Of a stretch of DNA of 64,000 nt, positions 17,649 to 26,528 are shown one piece after another. Position 1 is the stretch's first letter. Each line of letters begins with the position of its first letter. A model generated the notes under the pieces. The model had not been told where the DNA came from. It ran no database searches and saw only the letters and a list, made by a program, of their open reading frames with translations. The stretch is from Rhodopseudomonas sp. GTDB lineage: Bacteria; Pseudomonadota; Alphaproteobacteria; Rhizobiales; Xanthobacteraceae. Position numbers and translations under genes: made by a program. The DNA lies in assembly GCF_013377015.1 (NCBI RefSeq), contig NZ_JACABA010000003.1, positions 427,647 to 491,646 on the forward strand, read 5' to 3'.

Positions 17649-18764
17649 TCACAAGGATTCGACCCGGACGATGGCTTCGGCCAGTTGCTGCCTGGAGACC
17701 AATTCATGGCGAGCGGCGACGTAAGGTGCCTCGAAGGTCAGCGAAGCAATGTTGCGGATGTCGTTATCGGATCCATTGGGCAGCCCGATGTCGGCGAGAC
17801 AAACGGGCAGCCCGAGTTTGACGAGGAAATCCCTGATCTCGAGCAGGGCATCGTCGGCGAAGCCGTTCGCGGCGAGCTGGACCAACAGACCGTAAGCCAC
17901 CAATTCGCCATGCAGCGCTTGTTGCGTCTGGGGATAGGCGGTGATGCCCCGCAACATGCCATGGGCGATGGACAGGCCGCCGCCTTCGAAAGCCAGACCG
18001 GAATACAGCACGGTCGCCTCGACAACGCGTTCGAACGCGGCATTCGCCACCTCGCTCGGCACCGCCAGATCGAACACTTCCATCGCCGCCACTGCATCCG
18101 TGCGTATCACCTGGTAGCAGCTTTCCGCCAGCAGCGACGCCAACCGCGTCGGCGCCCCCTGAAAGAAATTGGGTAAGCCGGCGCCAACCGAATCGGCCAC
18201 TTCGAATTTCTTGGTGATGGCGTCGCCGATTCCCGCGACGAAGAACCGGCGCGGCGCCGACCTGATCACCGAGGTGTCGACGAGGACCGCGTCGGGATTG
18301 CGGCGCAGCAGCGGCACTTCGACAATCTTGTGGTTCTCGTCGTAGATCGCCATCAGCCGGCTGGTGGGGGCGTCGCTGGAAGCGATGGTCGGAACGATGA
18401 CGATCGACACCGACAGCGCATGCGCTACGGCTTTGGCCGTATCCAACGCCTTGCCGCCGCCGACACCGACGATCGCGGTGCAGGCGTTGTCGCCGATCGC
18501 AGCCACCAGGCGGTCGATCTCGCGACGCGTGCATTCACCCGTGAATGCCAACAGGTTCATTCGAATGCCATGCTTGTCGCCGAGTTCGGCGGCGACGGAT
18601 TTGAACAGCGGCATCACAAAGGGATCGACCAGGGCGACCACCGCGCCGCCGTCCGCCAGACTGCCGAGACAAGGGCCAAGCCGATCGAGAGCGCCCGGGC
18701 CCTGAACATAAAGCGAGGGAAAACCGATGACCTTGATGGGCATCGCAGAGATTTTGTCCGTCAT
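17649..18764 (-). CDS. Iron-containing alcohol dehydrogenase, glycerol-dehydrogenase-like
   Basis: A 371-residue protein from ATG 18764. The NAD-binding signature GVGGGKALDTAKAVAH and the following IVPTIASSDAPTSRLMAIY are those of glycerol dehydrogenase (GldA) and related Fe/Zn alcohol dehydrogenases. Metal ligands are expected from Asp of the GIGDAITKKFE segment, His of LSIAHGM and His of ALHGELVAYG. It would oxidise a polyol or hydroxyketone precursor. It is third in a minus-strand operon after an acyl-CoA ligase and a thioesterase, 17 bp after the thioesterase stop. The ribosome site before 18764 is weak; a start at ATG 18743 is possible. Confidence 0.82.
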   Translation of the reverse strand: MTDKISAMPIKVIGFPSLYVQGPGALDRLGPCLGSLADGGAVVALVDPFVMPLFKSVAAELGDKHGIRMNLLAFTGECTRREIDRLVAAIGDNACTAIVGVGGGKALDTAKAVAHALSVSIVIVPTIASSDAPTSRLMAIYDENHKIVEVPLLRRNPDAVLVDTSVIRSAPRRFFVAGIGDAITKKFEVADSVGAGLPNFFQGAPTRLASLLAESCYQVIRTDAVAAMEVFDLAVPSEVANAAFERVVEATVLYSGLAFEGGGLSIAHGMLRGITAYPQTQQALHGELVAYGLLVQLAANGFADDALLEIRDFLVKLGLPVCLADIGLPNGSDNDIRNIASLTFEAPYVAARHELVSRQQLAEAIVRVESL

Positions 18765-18781
18765 TGCAGGGAACTCAATCT

Positions 18782-19288
18782 TCAGTCGTGACGAAGTGAA
18801 ATGGCGCGGCCGGCGTAGCGCGGAGCGGGAAGGTGCTTTTGCGACTCGAAGATCGCCTTGAAGGTCTCGTGGACGTCCGTCGACAATGGCGCCGGGCGAC
18901 GGGTTTGGATCCCGACACACACCAGCAGTTGCTCGTTGGCCGCCGCAAGGTGGCCATGCTGTTCGTCCTGCATTGTCATGTAGACGTGCAGGCGGTCGGT
19001 CCCGAGCGCGAGGATGCGCAAATGCACCTGGATAGGACTGCCGAGGTGCAATTCGTGCCGATAGACGATATTGGCTTGACTGACGAATACCGTCTTTCCG
19101 GTTTCTCCGATCCGGTCGGGACCGATCCCGCATTGCGTGCAGAATTTGCAGATCGCGGCATCGAACACGGTCAGATAGGCCGCGACATTCATATGGCCGT
19201 TATGGTCGACCCAATTATCGACAATGGCAGCCCGATGAACGAGCAGGCCGTGATCGGGCGAGAGGGAGGCGGGAGGAGCAGCGGTCAT
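18782..19288 (-). CDS. Hotdog-fold acyl-CoA thioesterase
   Basis: A 168-residue protein of the 4-hydroxybenzoyl-CoA thioesterase type. The catalytic helix region WVDHNGHMNVAAYLTVFD matches the conserved D-x-x-G-H-x-N motif with its Asp, and the sheet segment FVSQANIVYRHELHLGSPI follows. It hydrolyses an acyl-CoA. The gene starts 7 bp after the acyl-CoA ligase stop, so the two are almost certainly cotranscribed and probably act on the same acyl group. Relatives lie in carnitine/betaine operons (betainyl-CoA thioesterase), but nothing else here supports carnitine metabolism. Confidence 0.82.
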   Translation of the reverse strand: MTAAPPASLSPDHGLLVHRAAIVDNWVDHNGHMNVAAYLTVFDAAICKFCTQCGIGPDRIGETGKTVFVSQANIVYRHELHLGSPIQVHLRILALGTDRLHVYMTMQDEQHGHLAAANEQLLVCVGIQTRRPAPLSTDVHETFKAIFESQKHLPAPRYAGRAISLRHD

Positions 19289-19295
19289 CGAAGGC

Positions 19296-20912
19296 TCATG
19301 CCGGAAACAGCTTGCGGAGTTCGGTCTTCAGTATCTTCCCGGTCGCCGACAGCGGCATTTCGGCGATCACCTCGACCCGTTCCGGAATCCACCATTTCGC
19401 GACCTTGGCGCCGATGAAGTTCAACAGCGACGCCGGGTCGATCGGCATCTCATCGTCCTGCTGCTGCACCACGAGCAGCGGTCGCTCCTGCCATTTCGGA
19501 TGCGGGATACCGATCACAGCGGCATAGCGGGCGCCCGGATAAGTCAGCGCGAGTTCTTCGAGTTCGGCGCTGGAAATCCATTCGCCACCGGACTTGATGA
19601 TGTCCTTGGCGCGGTCCTTGATCTCGATATACCCTTCCGGATCAATCGTCGCCATATCTCCGGTGACCAGCCAACCGTCTCGGCTCAACGGGCTCGAGGT
19701 CTCGTTGTAGTAGCCGCTTGCGGTCCACGGGCCTCGCGCCTGCATGGCCCCGACCGAGACGCCATCGTGCGGCACGGGACGGCCGTCTTCCTCGACAAGG
19801 CGCAAGCGCGTGCCCCAGGACGCACGCCCCGACTTACCCTTGTAGGCAAGTTGTTCGGCCTTCGACAGGCGTTCGAGGCCTGGCTTCAGGCTCCCCTTGC
19901 TTGAGCACAACGATTCCGTCATGCCCCAGGTCTGCACGATACTGACGCCATGCCGCTGTTCCCAGCGCTCGATCAGCGACTGCGGCACGGCGCTGCCACT
20001 CGTGAGCAGCGACTGCAGGCTGGGAATGCTCTGGCTGTTCCGATCCAGCCAGTCGCACAACGTCAGCAACACCGTTGGCACCGCCCCTGCGATCGTCACA
20101 TGTTCATCCTGCATCAGCATGCAAATCACCGCGGGGTCATGCTGCCGGCCGGGCAGCACGAGCTTTGCGCCGCACAGCGGAGCGGTGTGGGGAAAACTCC
20201 ATCCGGTCGCATGAAACATGCCGGCGATCGGCATGTAGACGTCGAGCGCGCCATTGCGGTAGCCGCCGAAGAAATCCTTCGCAATGCTGGCCAGCGCGAT
20301 CAACACCAAGGAGCGGTGCGAATAGAGCACGCCCTTGGGATTACCCGTCGTGCCTGAAGTGTAACACAGGATCGCCGCGGCCTTTTCGTCGAACGTCGGA
20401 AATTCAGCAAGAGCGCCGCTCGCCGCGATCAGGGCTTCGTAGTCCAGACACGCCCCCTGGGTCTCGAGCGGCGCAGGACCGTCATTGATGTAGACGACGG
20501 TTTCGACATGGCTCAGGCGGCTCCGGATCCTGCCGACGAGGTCAGCGCAACCGCTGTCGAACAACAGGATCTTCGCTCCGCCGTGGTTGACGATATAGAC
20601 GACGTGGTCCTCGGATAGCCGAGGGTTCACTGTATGCAGAACGCCACCGACGCAGGGTACCGCATAAAACAGTTCAAAGTGCTGGTGCGTGTTCCAGCAC
20701 AGCGACGCGACGCGATCCGATTGCGTCAGCCCGACACCCTGCAGCGCACGACCAAGCTTGCGCATTCTGTCGTAGGCCTCGCGATAGCCATAACGGTGCA
20801 CCTCGCCGGCAACGCTGCGCGAAACGACTTCGGTGTCGCCATGGTAGCTCGCGGCATAGTCGATGATGGACGACAGCAGCAACGGCTCGTCCATCATCAG
20901 GCTCTCGATCAT
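19296..20912 (-). CDS. AMP-dependent acyl-CoA synthetase (ligase)
   Basis: A 538-residue ANL-superfamily ligase of normal length. The P-loop is [19 protein letters not shown], the adenylate motif VQTWGMTE, the hinge [22 protein letters not shown], and the catalytic lysine lies in [14 protein letters not shown] near the C-terminus. It forms an acyl-adenylate and then an acyl-CoA. The overall pattern resembles medium/long-chain fatty-acyl-CoA ligases used in catabolic clusters. It is first in the operon with the thioesterase and the iron-type dehydrogenase. The start may be ATG 20912 or the ATG five codons later. The divergent promoter region holds the operator-like site at 20970-20987. Confidence 0.88.
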   Translation of the reverse strand: MIESLMMDEPLLLSSIIDYAASYHGDTEVVSRSVAGEVHRYGYREAYDRMRKLGRALQGVGLTQSDRVASLCWNTHQHFELFYAVPCVGGVLHTVNPRLSEDHVVYIVNHGGAKILLFDSGCADLVGRIRSRLSHVETVVYINDGPAPLETQGACLDYEALIAASGALAEFPTFDEKAAAILCYTSGTTGNPKGVLYSHRSLVLIALASIAKDFFGGYRNGALDVYMPIAGMFHATGWSFPHTAPLCGAKLVLPGRQHDPAVICMLMQDEHVTIAGAVPTVLLTLCDWLDRNSQSIPSLQSLLTSGSAVPQSLIERWEQRHGVSIVQTWGMTESLCSSKGSLKPGLERLSKAEQLAYKGKSGRASWGTRLRLVEEDGRPVPHDGVSVGAMQARGPWTASGYYNETSSPLSRDGWLVTGDMATIDPEGYIEIKDRAKDIIKSGGEWISSAELEELALTYPGARYAAVIGIPHPKWQERPLLVVQQQDDEMPIDPASLLNFIGAKVAKWWIPERVEVIAEMPLSATGKILKTELRKLFPA

Positions 20913-20941
20913 GCGCTTTTCCCGACTTTCGAAGAATCAAC

Positions 20942-20971
20942 TTGACACACTGAATCGCGCGACGCGATAAT
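20942..20971 (+). promoter_or_regulatory. Sigma-70-like promoter for the cupin gene
   Basis: A perfect TTGACA at 20942-20947 and GATAAT at 20966-20971 are separated by 18 bases. The next bases are the inverted repeat at 20972-20984, so a bound regulator would cover the transcription start and repress. Confidence 0.65.
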
Positions 20972-20987
20972 AGAACGGCGTTCTGTA
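20970..20987 (+). promoter_or_regulatory. Operator-like site, copy 2 (AATAGAACGGCGTTCTGT)
   Basis: The core AGAACG-G-CGTTCT (20972-20984) is a perfect inverted repeat with six-base arms. It overlaps the -10 end of the cupin promoter and lies about 60 bp upstream of the divergent acyl-CoA ligase start. A near copy is at 17430-17447 upstream of the flavoprotein operon. Confidence 0.7.
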
Positions 20988-21092
20988 AATTGGATTATCG
21001 GCAGACGCAGGTCAAGTGGTTCGGTCTGCCGGGTGTCCGCAGCGGCATTCGCATCCCGGATCTTCAATTAAAAAGAACAGGAGTTCAGAGGG

Positions 21093-21602
21093 ATGAAAGC
21101 GTTTCCAAGACCGGTGCCGCCAGAGCGCCAGCCCGCGGGCATGATTCCGGAAATCGTGCTCAAGGCGGAGCCTGACGACGAGCGCGTCTGGGTCCCTCTG
21201 CACGACAATGTCTGGTTTCGTCCGCTGCTGCTGAACACGGTCGAGGGCTACTGGACCAGCCTGCTGCGGGTCCGTGCGGCGGGCGTGGTCAGCGTTCATC
21301 GTCATCCGGCCCCGGTTCACGGCTACGTCATCAAGGGCCAATGGCGCTATCTGGAGCACGACTGGGTTGCGACCGAAGGCAGCTACGTGTTCGAGCCGCC
21401 AGGCGAAACCCACACGCTCGTCATCGACGAAGGTGTCGAGGAAATGATCACCTGGTTCCTCGTCAACGGGTCGATGCTCTACGTCGACGATAAGGGGGAC
21501 ATCACTGGTTACGCGGATGTTTTCCAGCGCATCGAATTGTGCCGCGCGCACTACATCAAGGTCGGCCTCGGCGCCGATTTCGTGAATCAGTTCATTCGAT
21601 AA
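21093..21602 (+). CDS. Cupin dioxygenase, 2,4'-dihydroxyacetophenone dioxygenase family
   Basis: A 169-residue single-cupin protein. The first cupin motif is SVHRHPAPVHGYVIKG with the metal-binding His residues, the second YVFEPPGETHTLVI with the Glu and His. The pattern HRHPAPVHGYVIKGQWRYLE is typical of the 2,4'-dihydroxyacetophenone dioxygenase group, iron enzymes that cleave a C-C bond between two carbonyl carbons of an aryl ketone. Its ribosome site is CAGAGGG. It stands alone on the plus strand, divergent from the ligase operon and sharing its regulatory region. The real substrate is not established. Confidence 0.8.
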   Translation: MKAFPRPVPPERQPAGMIPEIVLKAEPDDERVWVPLHDNVWFRPLLLNTVEGYWTSLLRVRAAGVVSVHRHPAPVHGYVIKGQWRYLEHDWVATEGSYVFEPPGETHTLVIDEGVEEMITWFLVNGSMLYVDDKGDITGYADVFQRIELCRAHYIKVGLGADFVNQFIR

Positions 21603-21944
21603 CGAAGAGCCGACGGACGGTTCCCCGCCCGCAAGTGAAGGCGAACGCCGTCCGATCCGACAAACGAGCGACCACATGCTGACGCGCCACGCCAGTGTGA
21701 TCTGAGTCCGCGCCAGGACTTCGGCCCCGCCAGCATTGCGAGCGGCAACCGAGCCAACAATGGCGGCGCGTTGTTGACCAAGAAAATCTCGGGGCGACCC
21801 GCCACCGACAGGTTGTGTTTCGTGGACAGGCCGAAGGCATCCGGTAGGCATTCAGGTGACCTGATTGCTGATCGGCCATCGATGCTGCCGCTGAACGCAG
21901 GCTCCGGCAAGGTCAGGGCGCCATAATATTACAGGGGAGGAACT
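21603..21944. other. Intergenic region before the ABC importer operon
   Basis: About 340 bases with no supported gene. A GGGGAGGA ribosome site at the right end serves the binding-protein gene, and the AT-rich CATAATATTACA just before it may be part of a promoter. Confidence 0.45.
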
Positions 21945-23291
21945 ATGCAGCAGAATCGTCGGGGCCTCGGCCCATTGTCACGTCGTACAGTCTTGATCGC
22001 AGGGGCATCCGTGATCGCCACGCGCGCATTCGGTGCGCCAGACGCCAAAGGACTCGGAACCGCGGAGCAGCCGGTAAAACTCCGGATGATCGCCGATGCG
22101 GCCTATGCCAATGCCTGGCAAGCCGGCATGGTCCCGGAATTCAACAAGACCTATCCATACATCAATGTCACGATCGACCCGGTGCCCTATGCCGAGTTGC
22201 TTGCAAAGATCATGCTCGATGCGACGGCGGTGGAACCGGTTTACGACATCATTGTCGCCGACGATCCATGGGTTCCGCAGATCGCGCAGACCGGTGCCTT
22301 GCTCGATCTCCGCAAGGAAACCGCCGCCTGGACCGCCAAGGACTACGACTGGGACGATTTCAATGCTGCGCCCTTGGCAGCCACTGAATGGAAGGGGATT
22401 CAGTACGGCGTGCCCTTTCGCTCCAACATGCTGCTGATGTTCGTCAATAAGACATTATACAAGAAAGCCGGCCTCCCGGTGCCGACAGCGGCGCTGACCT
22501 GGGACGAATATCTGGCGCAGGCTCCGAAGCTGGTGCAGGACACCAACGGCGACGGCACCGTCGATGCGTGGGCGATCGATACCTATTTCAAGCGCGATCA
22601 GCTGACTCCGACGATCTGGCAGGCCATCTTCAATTCCTACGGCGGCCAGCTGATCGACGCCAACAACAAGCCCGCCTTCAACGACGAGATCGGCGTCAAG
22701 GCGCTGAAGATCCATGTCGAGCTGCTCAAATATGCCCCGCCCGGCTCCGTCAGCCATGGCTACAGCGAAGCCCTCTCCTCCTTCCGCCAGGGACAGGCGG
22801 CGACGAGTTTCATGTGGGGCAGCGTCTACCGCAACAGCGCGGTCGATCCGAAGACCACGAAGCTGACGCCGGAAGAGGTCGGGATCCAGGTGATGCCGGT
22901 CGGCAGCGCCCATGCCGGCGCGCATCGCGGCATTGCCAGCGGCACCATCCAGAGCAAGAGCGCGCACAAGGAAGCTGCGTGGGCCTTGCTGCAATGGTTC
23001 AGCTCGAGAGAGGGCGAACGCTGGCACAGCAACACGCTGGGCGGCTTCCCGGCCCGCAAATCCACGCTGACCAGCAAGCCCGACAGCGACTGGCTGGTCC
23101 CGGTGTTCGCCGCGCTTCAGCAAGGATACGACACCGCCGAGGCCGGCAAGATGTGGCGCCTGCGTCATCCGAAGTCGGATGCCGTTCAGCAGGTGCTGGC
23201 GGATGCGGTGGCGGCGGCTATTTCCGGACAAGCGACACCGGAAGCCGCGCTGCAGACCGCCTCGACCAGGGTCGAAAAGATTCTGAAATAG
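21945..23291 (+). CDS. Extracellular solute-binding protein, family 1 (sugar-type ABC importer)
   Basis: A 448-residue precursor. The N-terminus has a twin-arginine signal (SRRTVLIAGASVIATRAFG), pointing to export by the Tat pathway in folded form. The mature part has the family 1 fold: MVPEFNKTYPYINVTIDPVPY, FRSNMLLMFVNKTLYKKAGL, TWDEYLAQAPKLVQDTNGDG, and SSFRQGQAATSFMWGS. It delivers ligand to the two permeases encoded directly downstream (12-bp gap). Such proteins usually bind oligosaccharides or glycerol phosphates, but the surrounding acyl-CoA and aromatic genes leave the ligand open. Confidence 0.88.
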   Translation: MQQNRRGLGPLSRRTVLIAGASVIATRAFGAPDAKGLGTAEQPVKLRMIADAAYANAWQAGMVPEFNKTYPYINVTIDPVPYAELLAKIMLDATAVEPVYDIIVADDPWVPQIAQTGALLDLRKETAAWTAKDYDWDDFNAAPLAATEWKGIQYGVPFRSNMLLMFVNKTLYKKAGLPVPTAALTWDEYLAQAPKLVQDTNGDGTVDAWAIDTYFKRDQLTPTIWQAIFNSYGGQLIDANNKPAFNDEIGVKALKIHVELLKYAPPGSVSHGYSEALSSFRQGQAATSFMWGSVYRNSAVDPKTTKLTPEEVGIQVMPVGSAHAGAHRGIASGTIQSKSAHKEAAWALLQWFSSREGERWHSNTLGGFPARKSTLTSKPDSDWLVPVFAALQQGYDTAEAGKMWRLRHPKSDAVQQVLADAVAAAISGQATPEAALQTASTRVEKILK

Positions 23292-23303
23292 GACCAACCG
23301 TTC

Positions 23304-24227
23304 ATGGCTATTCTGCGAGCGACCCAAGGGTCCGCACGGCATCCACGCATCGAAAGGCTGGCGGATTTCGCCAGCCGCTGGGCGTTCATGACGCCGGCGA
23401 GCGTGATCCTGCTGGCCATGTTGGCCTACCCCATCATCTACACGATCGAGATCAGCTTCTCGGAACTGGACCTCAGCACGTTCACCGCGACGAACTGGGT
23501 CGGATGGGACAACTATGCCGAAGTGCTTCAGGACGAGCGCTTCTGGGCCTCGCTCAAGGTGACGGGCATCTATCTGGGGCTGGCGCTGCCGCTGCAGATG
23601 GTGCTGGGCTTTGCAATTGCCTATCTGGTCAACGTCGAATGGACGGGGCGCGGCGTGATCCGCGCCCTGTTTCTGATACCGATGGTGGTAGCTCCCGTGG
23701 TGGCGGGAGGCGTGTGGCGCATGCTGCTCGATCCGCTCTACGGCCTCACCAACTACGCGCTCGGCTTCGTCGGCCTCGGTCCGTATGACTGGCTGGGCAA
23801 TCCGACGCTTGCGATGATGACCATTGTCATCATCGACACCTGGCGCTGGACACCTTTCATCGTACTGATCGCGACGGCGGCTATCCTGGCGCTGCCGCGC
23901 GACATCTTCGAGGCCGCCGAGATCGACGGCGCGAATTGGTGGACGACGCTGTGGTCGATCACCCTTCCGCTGCTGTTGCCGATGATCGCCGCCACCTTCG
24001 TCGTCCGCTGGCTCGGCGCGGTGAAGATGTTCGACATCGCGCTCGCCTCGACCAATGGCGGGCCCGGCGCCTCGACTCAAGTCATCAACCTGTTCATCTA
24101 CGAGGAAGCGTTCCACTCGCTGAAATTCGCCGAATCCGCCGCCATGGCCGTCCTCGTGCTGATCGCGACCATGGTGCTGACGGCGCTGTTCCTGCGCGGC
24201 AGCCGCATGCTGGAGGAGATGCATTGA
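23304..24227 (+). CDS. ABC transporter permease (MalF/UgpA type)
   Basis: A 307-residue inner-membrane protein with six predicted helices, beginning WAFMTPASVILLAMLAYPII. The ATPase-contacting EAA loop is IFEAAEIDGANWWTTLWSI followed by TLPLL. It pairs with the MalG-type permease, whose TTG start overlaps this stop codon. Confidence 0.9.
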   Translation: MAILRATQGSARHPRIERLADFASRWAFMTPASVILLAMLAYPIIYTIEISFSELDLSTFTATNWVGWDNYAEVLQDERFWASLKVTGIYLGLALPLQMVLGFAIAYLVNVEWTGRGVIRALFLIPMVVAPVVAGGVWRMLLDPLYGLTNYALGFVGLGPYDWLGNPTLAMMTIVIIDTWRWTPFIVLIATAAILALPRDIFEAAEIDGANWWTTLWSITLPLLLPMIAATFVVRWLGAVKMFDIALASTNGGPGASTQVINLFIYEEAFHSLKFAESAAMAVLVLIATMVLTALFLRGSRMLEEMH

Positions 24228-25084
24228 CCGTCACCGTCTCGTTGACCGGACGCCGCCGGAGGGCGCACGTCGGCAGGTCGCTGCGCATAGCGGGCGGCAT
24301 CACCGCTTCGCTGCTGTTCCTGTTCCCGGTGTTCTGGATGATCCTGACGTCGTTCAAGCAGCAGAGGGACATCTTTACGACGCCACCGACGTTCTTGTTC
24401 ACGCCGACGCTGGAAACCTACATCACCTATCTGCAGCGCGGCATCATTCCCTATCAGATGCTGAACACGGTGATCGTTGCGTTCGGCGCCGGGATCATCT
24501 CCATCGTGGCGGGCTCGATGGCCGGCTACGCGCTGTCCCGCCTGAAGATTCGCGGAGCGACCTTCATCGGCGTGCTGATCCTGATGTCGCGTGGCGTTCC
24601 GCCGATCGCGCTGGCCGTGCCGATGTTCCTGGTCGGGCGCAGCCTCGGCCTGATCGACAAGCACATCATCCTGATCCTCGCTTACTGCACGTTCCTGATT
24701 CCCTACGTGATGTGGCTGATGCGCGGTTTCTTCATGGCGCTGCCGAAGGAACTGGAAGAATCGGCGATGATCGACGGCTGCAGCCATTTCGGCGCCTTCT
24801 TCAAGATCATCGTGCCGATCTCGCTGCCCGGCTTGCTGTCGACGCTCATCTTCTGCGTGATCCTGGCCTGGGAGGAACTGCTGTTCGCCATCGTGCTGAC
24901 CAGCCGCAACGCTTCGACCATTCCGGTCGCGATCGCGGGCATCGCCGGGGACACGGTCAACGGCGCTAATTGGGGGGCGTTGACCGCGGTCGGGACGCTG
25001 ACCGTCATCCCCGTGGTGATCTTCGCGATGCTGGTTCAGAAGTGGCTGATCCAGGGCCTGGCCGACGGGGCGGTCAAGGGGTGA
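24224..25084 (+). CDS. ABC transporter permease (MalG/UgpE type), TTG start
   Basis: A 286-residue permease. The start is TTG 24224, overlapping the preceding TGA (TTGA) with GGAGGAG 6 bases before it; upstream reading in this frame lacks permease character. Helices are evident (ITASLLFLFPVFWMILTSF, GVLILMSRGVPPIALAVPMF) and the EAA loop reads ELEESAMIDGCSHFGAFFKI with VPISLPGLL. Overlap with the first permease indicates translational coupling and a heterodimeric pore. Confidence 0.9.
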   Translation: MTVTVSLTGRRRRAHVGRSLRIAGGITASLLFLFPVFWMILTSFKQQRDIFTTPPTFLFTPTLETYITYLQRGIIPYQMLNTVIVAFGAGIISIVAGSMAGYALSRLKIRGATFIGVLILMSRGVPPIALAVPMFLVGRSLGLIDKHIILILAYCTFLIPYVMWLMRGFFMALPKELEESAMIDGCSHFGAFFKIIVPISLPGLLSTLIFCVILAWEELLFAIVLTSRNASTIPVAIAGIAGDTVNGANWGALTAVGTLTVIPVVIFAMLVQKWLIQGLADGAVKG

Positions 25085-25171
25085 GCCACCACGGCGCCAC
25101 CTCGATGTTCACAAATTGCTCGACAATCTCCCGCGCGCTGCTCCAGACGCGCGGACCACAAGGGGTCACGC

Positions 25172-26224
25172 ATGGGTAGCGTTCGAATTGACAATGCGCG
25201 TAAATCCTACGGGACGCTGGAGGTGCTCCACGGTGTCTCTATCGACATTCCCGACGGCGAGTTCGTCGCCCTGGTCGGCCCTTCGGGCTGCGGCAAATCC
25301 ACCCTGCTCCGGATGATCGCCGGACTCGAGGACATCACCGACGGCACGATCACAATCAGTGACCGGGTGATCAACGACGTCCCCTCGAAGGACCGCGACA
25401 TCGCCATGGTGTTCCAAAACTATGCGCTGTATCCGCACATGACCGTGCGCGCCAATATGGCCTTCGCGCTCCGTCAGAGGAAATTTCCGAAAGCGGAGAT
25501 CGACCGGCGTGTCGCGGACGCGGCGCGAATCCTCGGCCTGAATCACCTGCTCGAGCGCAAGCCGCGGGCGCTGTCGGGCGGCCAGCGGCAGCGCGTCGCG
25601 ATGGGCCGCGCAATCGTCCGCGACCCGAACGTGTTTCTCTTCGACGAACCCCTGTCCAATCTCGACGCCAAGCTCCGCGTGCAGATGCGTTCGGAATTGA
25701 AGGAGCTCCACCAGCGGCTCGCGACGACGACGGTCTATGTCACGCACGATCAGATCGAGGCCATGACGCTGGCAGATCGCGTCGTGGTGATGAACGGAGG
25801 AAGGGTCGAGCAGGCCGGCAAGCCGCTGGATCTTTACGACAAGCCGCAAAGCCTGTTTGTCGCCGCGTTCATCGGTTCGCCGCAGATGAATTTCTTTGCG
25901 GGGCAGGTGCACAGCCCCGACCGGCTGACGCTCGATGGCGGCGTCGAGCTCGCCCTGCCTCGATCGCAGCAACCCTTGACGGGGCAAGTCACGCTGGGCG
26001 TCCGGCCGGAGCACCTGATCTTGAGCGAATCGGGCTGGCAGGCGACGGTCTCGGTGGTCGAGCCGACAGGTTCGGAAACCCAGATCACGGCGCGCATCCA
26101 GGGCGAATTGGTCCGCGTGGTGATTGCAGGACGCACCAATGCGGGTCCCGGCGACAGCATCATGTTGAGCGTGGAGGCCCGGCACCTTCACGTGTTCGAC
26201 ACCGCCAGCGGCAAACGGCTCTAG
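25172..26224 (+). CDS. ABC transporter ATP-binding protein (MalK/UgpC type)
   Basis: A 350-residue ATPase with Walker A GPSGCGKST, the signature LSGGQRQRVAMGRAIVR, Walker B VFLFDEPLSNLDAKLR and the switch His in VYVTHDQIEAM. A C-terminal TOBE domain (VTLGVRPEHLIL) marks the MalK/UgpC class that energises sugar-type importers. It lies 87 bp after the second permease in the same direction and completes the importer. Confidence 0.92.
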   Translation: MGSVRIDNARKSYGTLEVLHGVSIDIPDGEFVALVGPSGCGKSTLLRMIAGLEDITDGTITISDRVINDVPSKDRDIAMVFQNYALYPHMTVRANMAFALRQRKFPKAEIDRRVADAARILGLNHLLERKPRALSGGQRQRVAMGRAIVRDPNVFLFDEPLSNLDAKLRVQMRSELKELHQRLATTTVYVTHDQIEAMTLADRVVVMNGGRVEQAGKPLDLYDKPQSLFVAAFIGSPQMNFFAGQVHSPDRLTLDGGVELALPRSQQPLTGQVTLGVRPEHLILSESGWQATVSVVEPTGSETQITARIQGELVRVVIAGRTNAGPGDSIMLSVEARHLHVFDTASGKRL

Positions 26225-26528
26225 CATGTGAGGGCTAGGTGGGGATTGACAGCCAGGTCGGGGCTGCCGATCCTTGAGGCGCCGACGGGGTTCAGGTCAT
26301 CCGGAGCTGCGACAAATCCAATGGCGAGGTCGGGCGCGGACCTAGCCGTACTGAACCGGATGCCCGGCGGACGGTTGTCGATCGCAGCAACGGCATGCCT
26401 GTCTTTGGCTCCTGTTCAGGTCCTGCAATAAGTCGAATGGGGATTCTCTGATTCGGGCCCACGACATCGACCGTCTGCCACGGTCTGATGGCTCTCAGTA
26501 ACGTCTCGATGGATGATAGTTGAACACC
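26225..26528. other. Intergenic region before the IclR gene
   Basis: About 300 bases. No gene, repeat or copy of the operator-like sites at 17.4 or 20.97 kb was found here. Confidence 0.4.
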
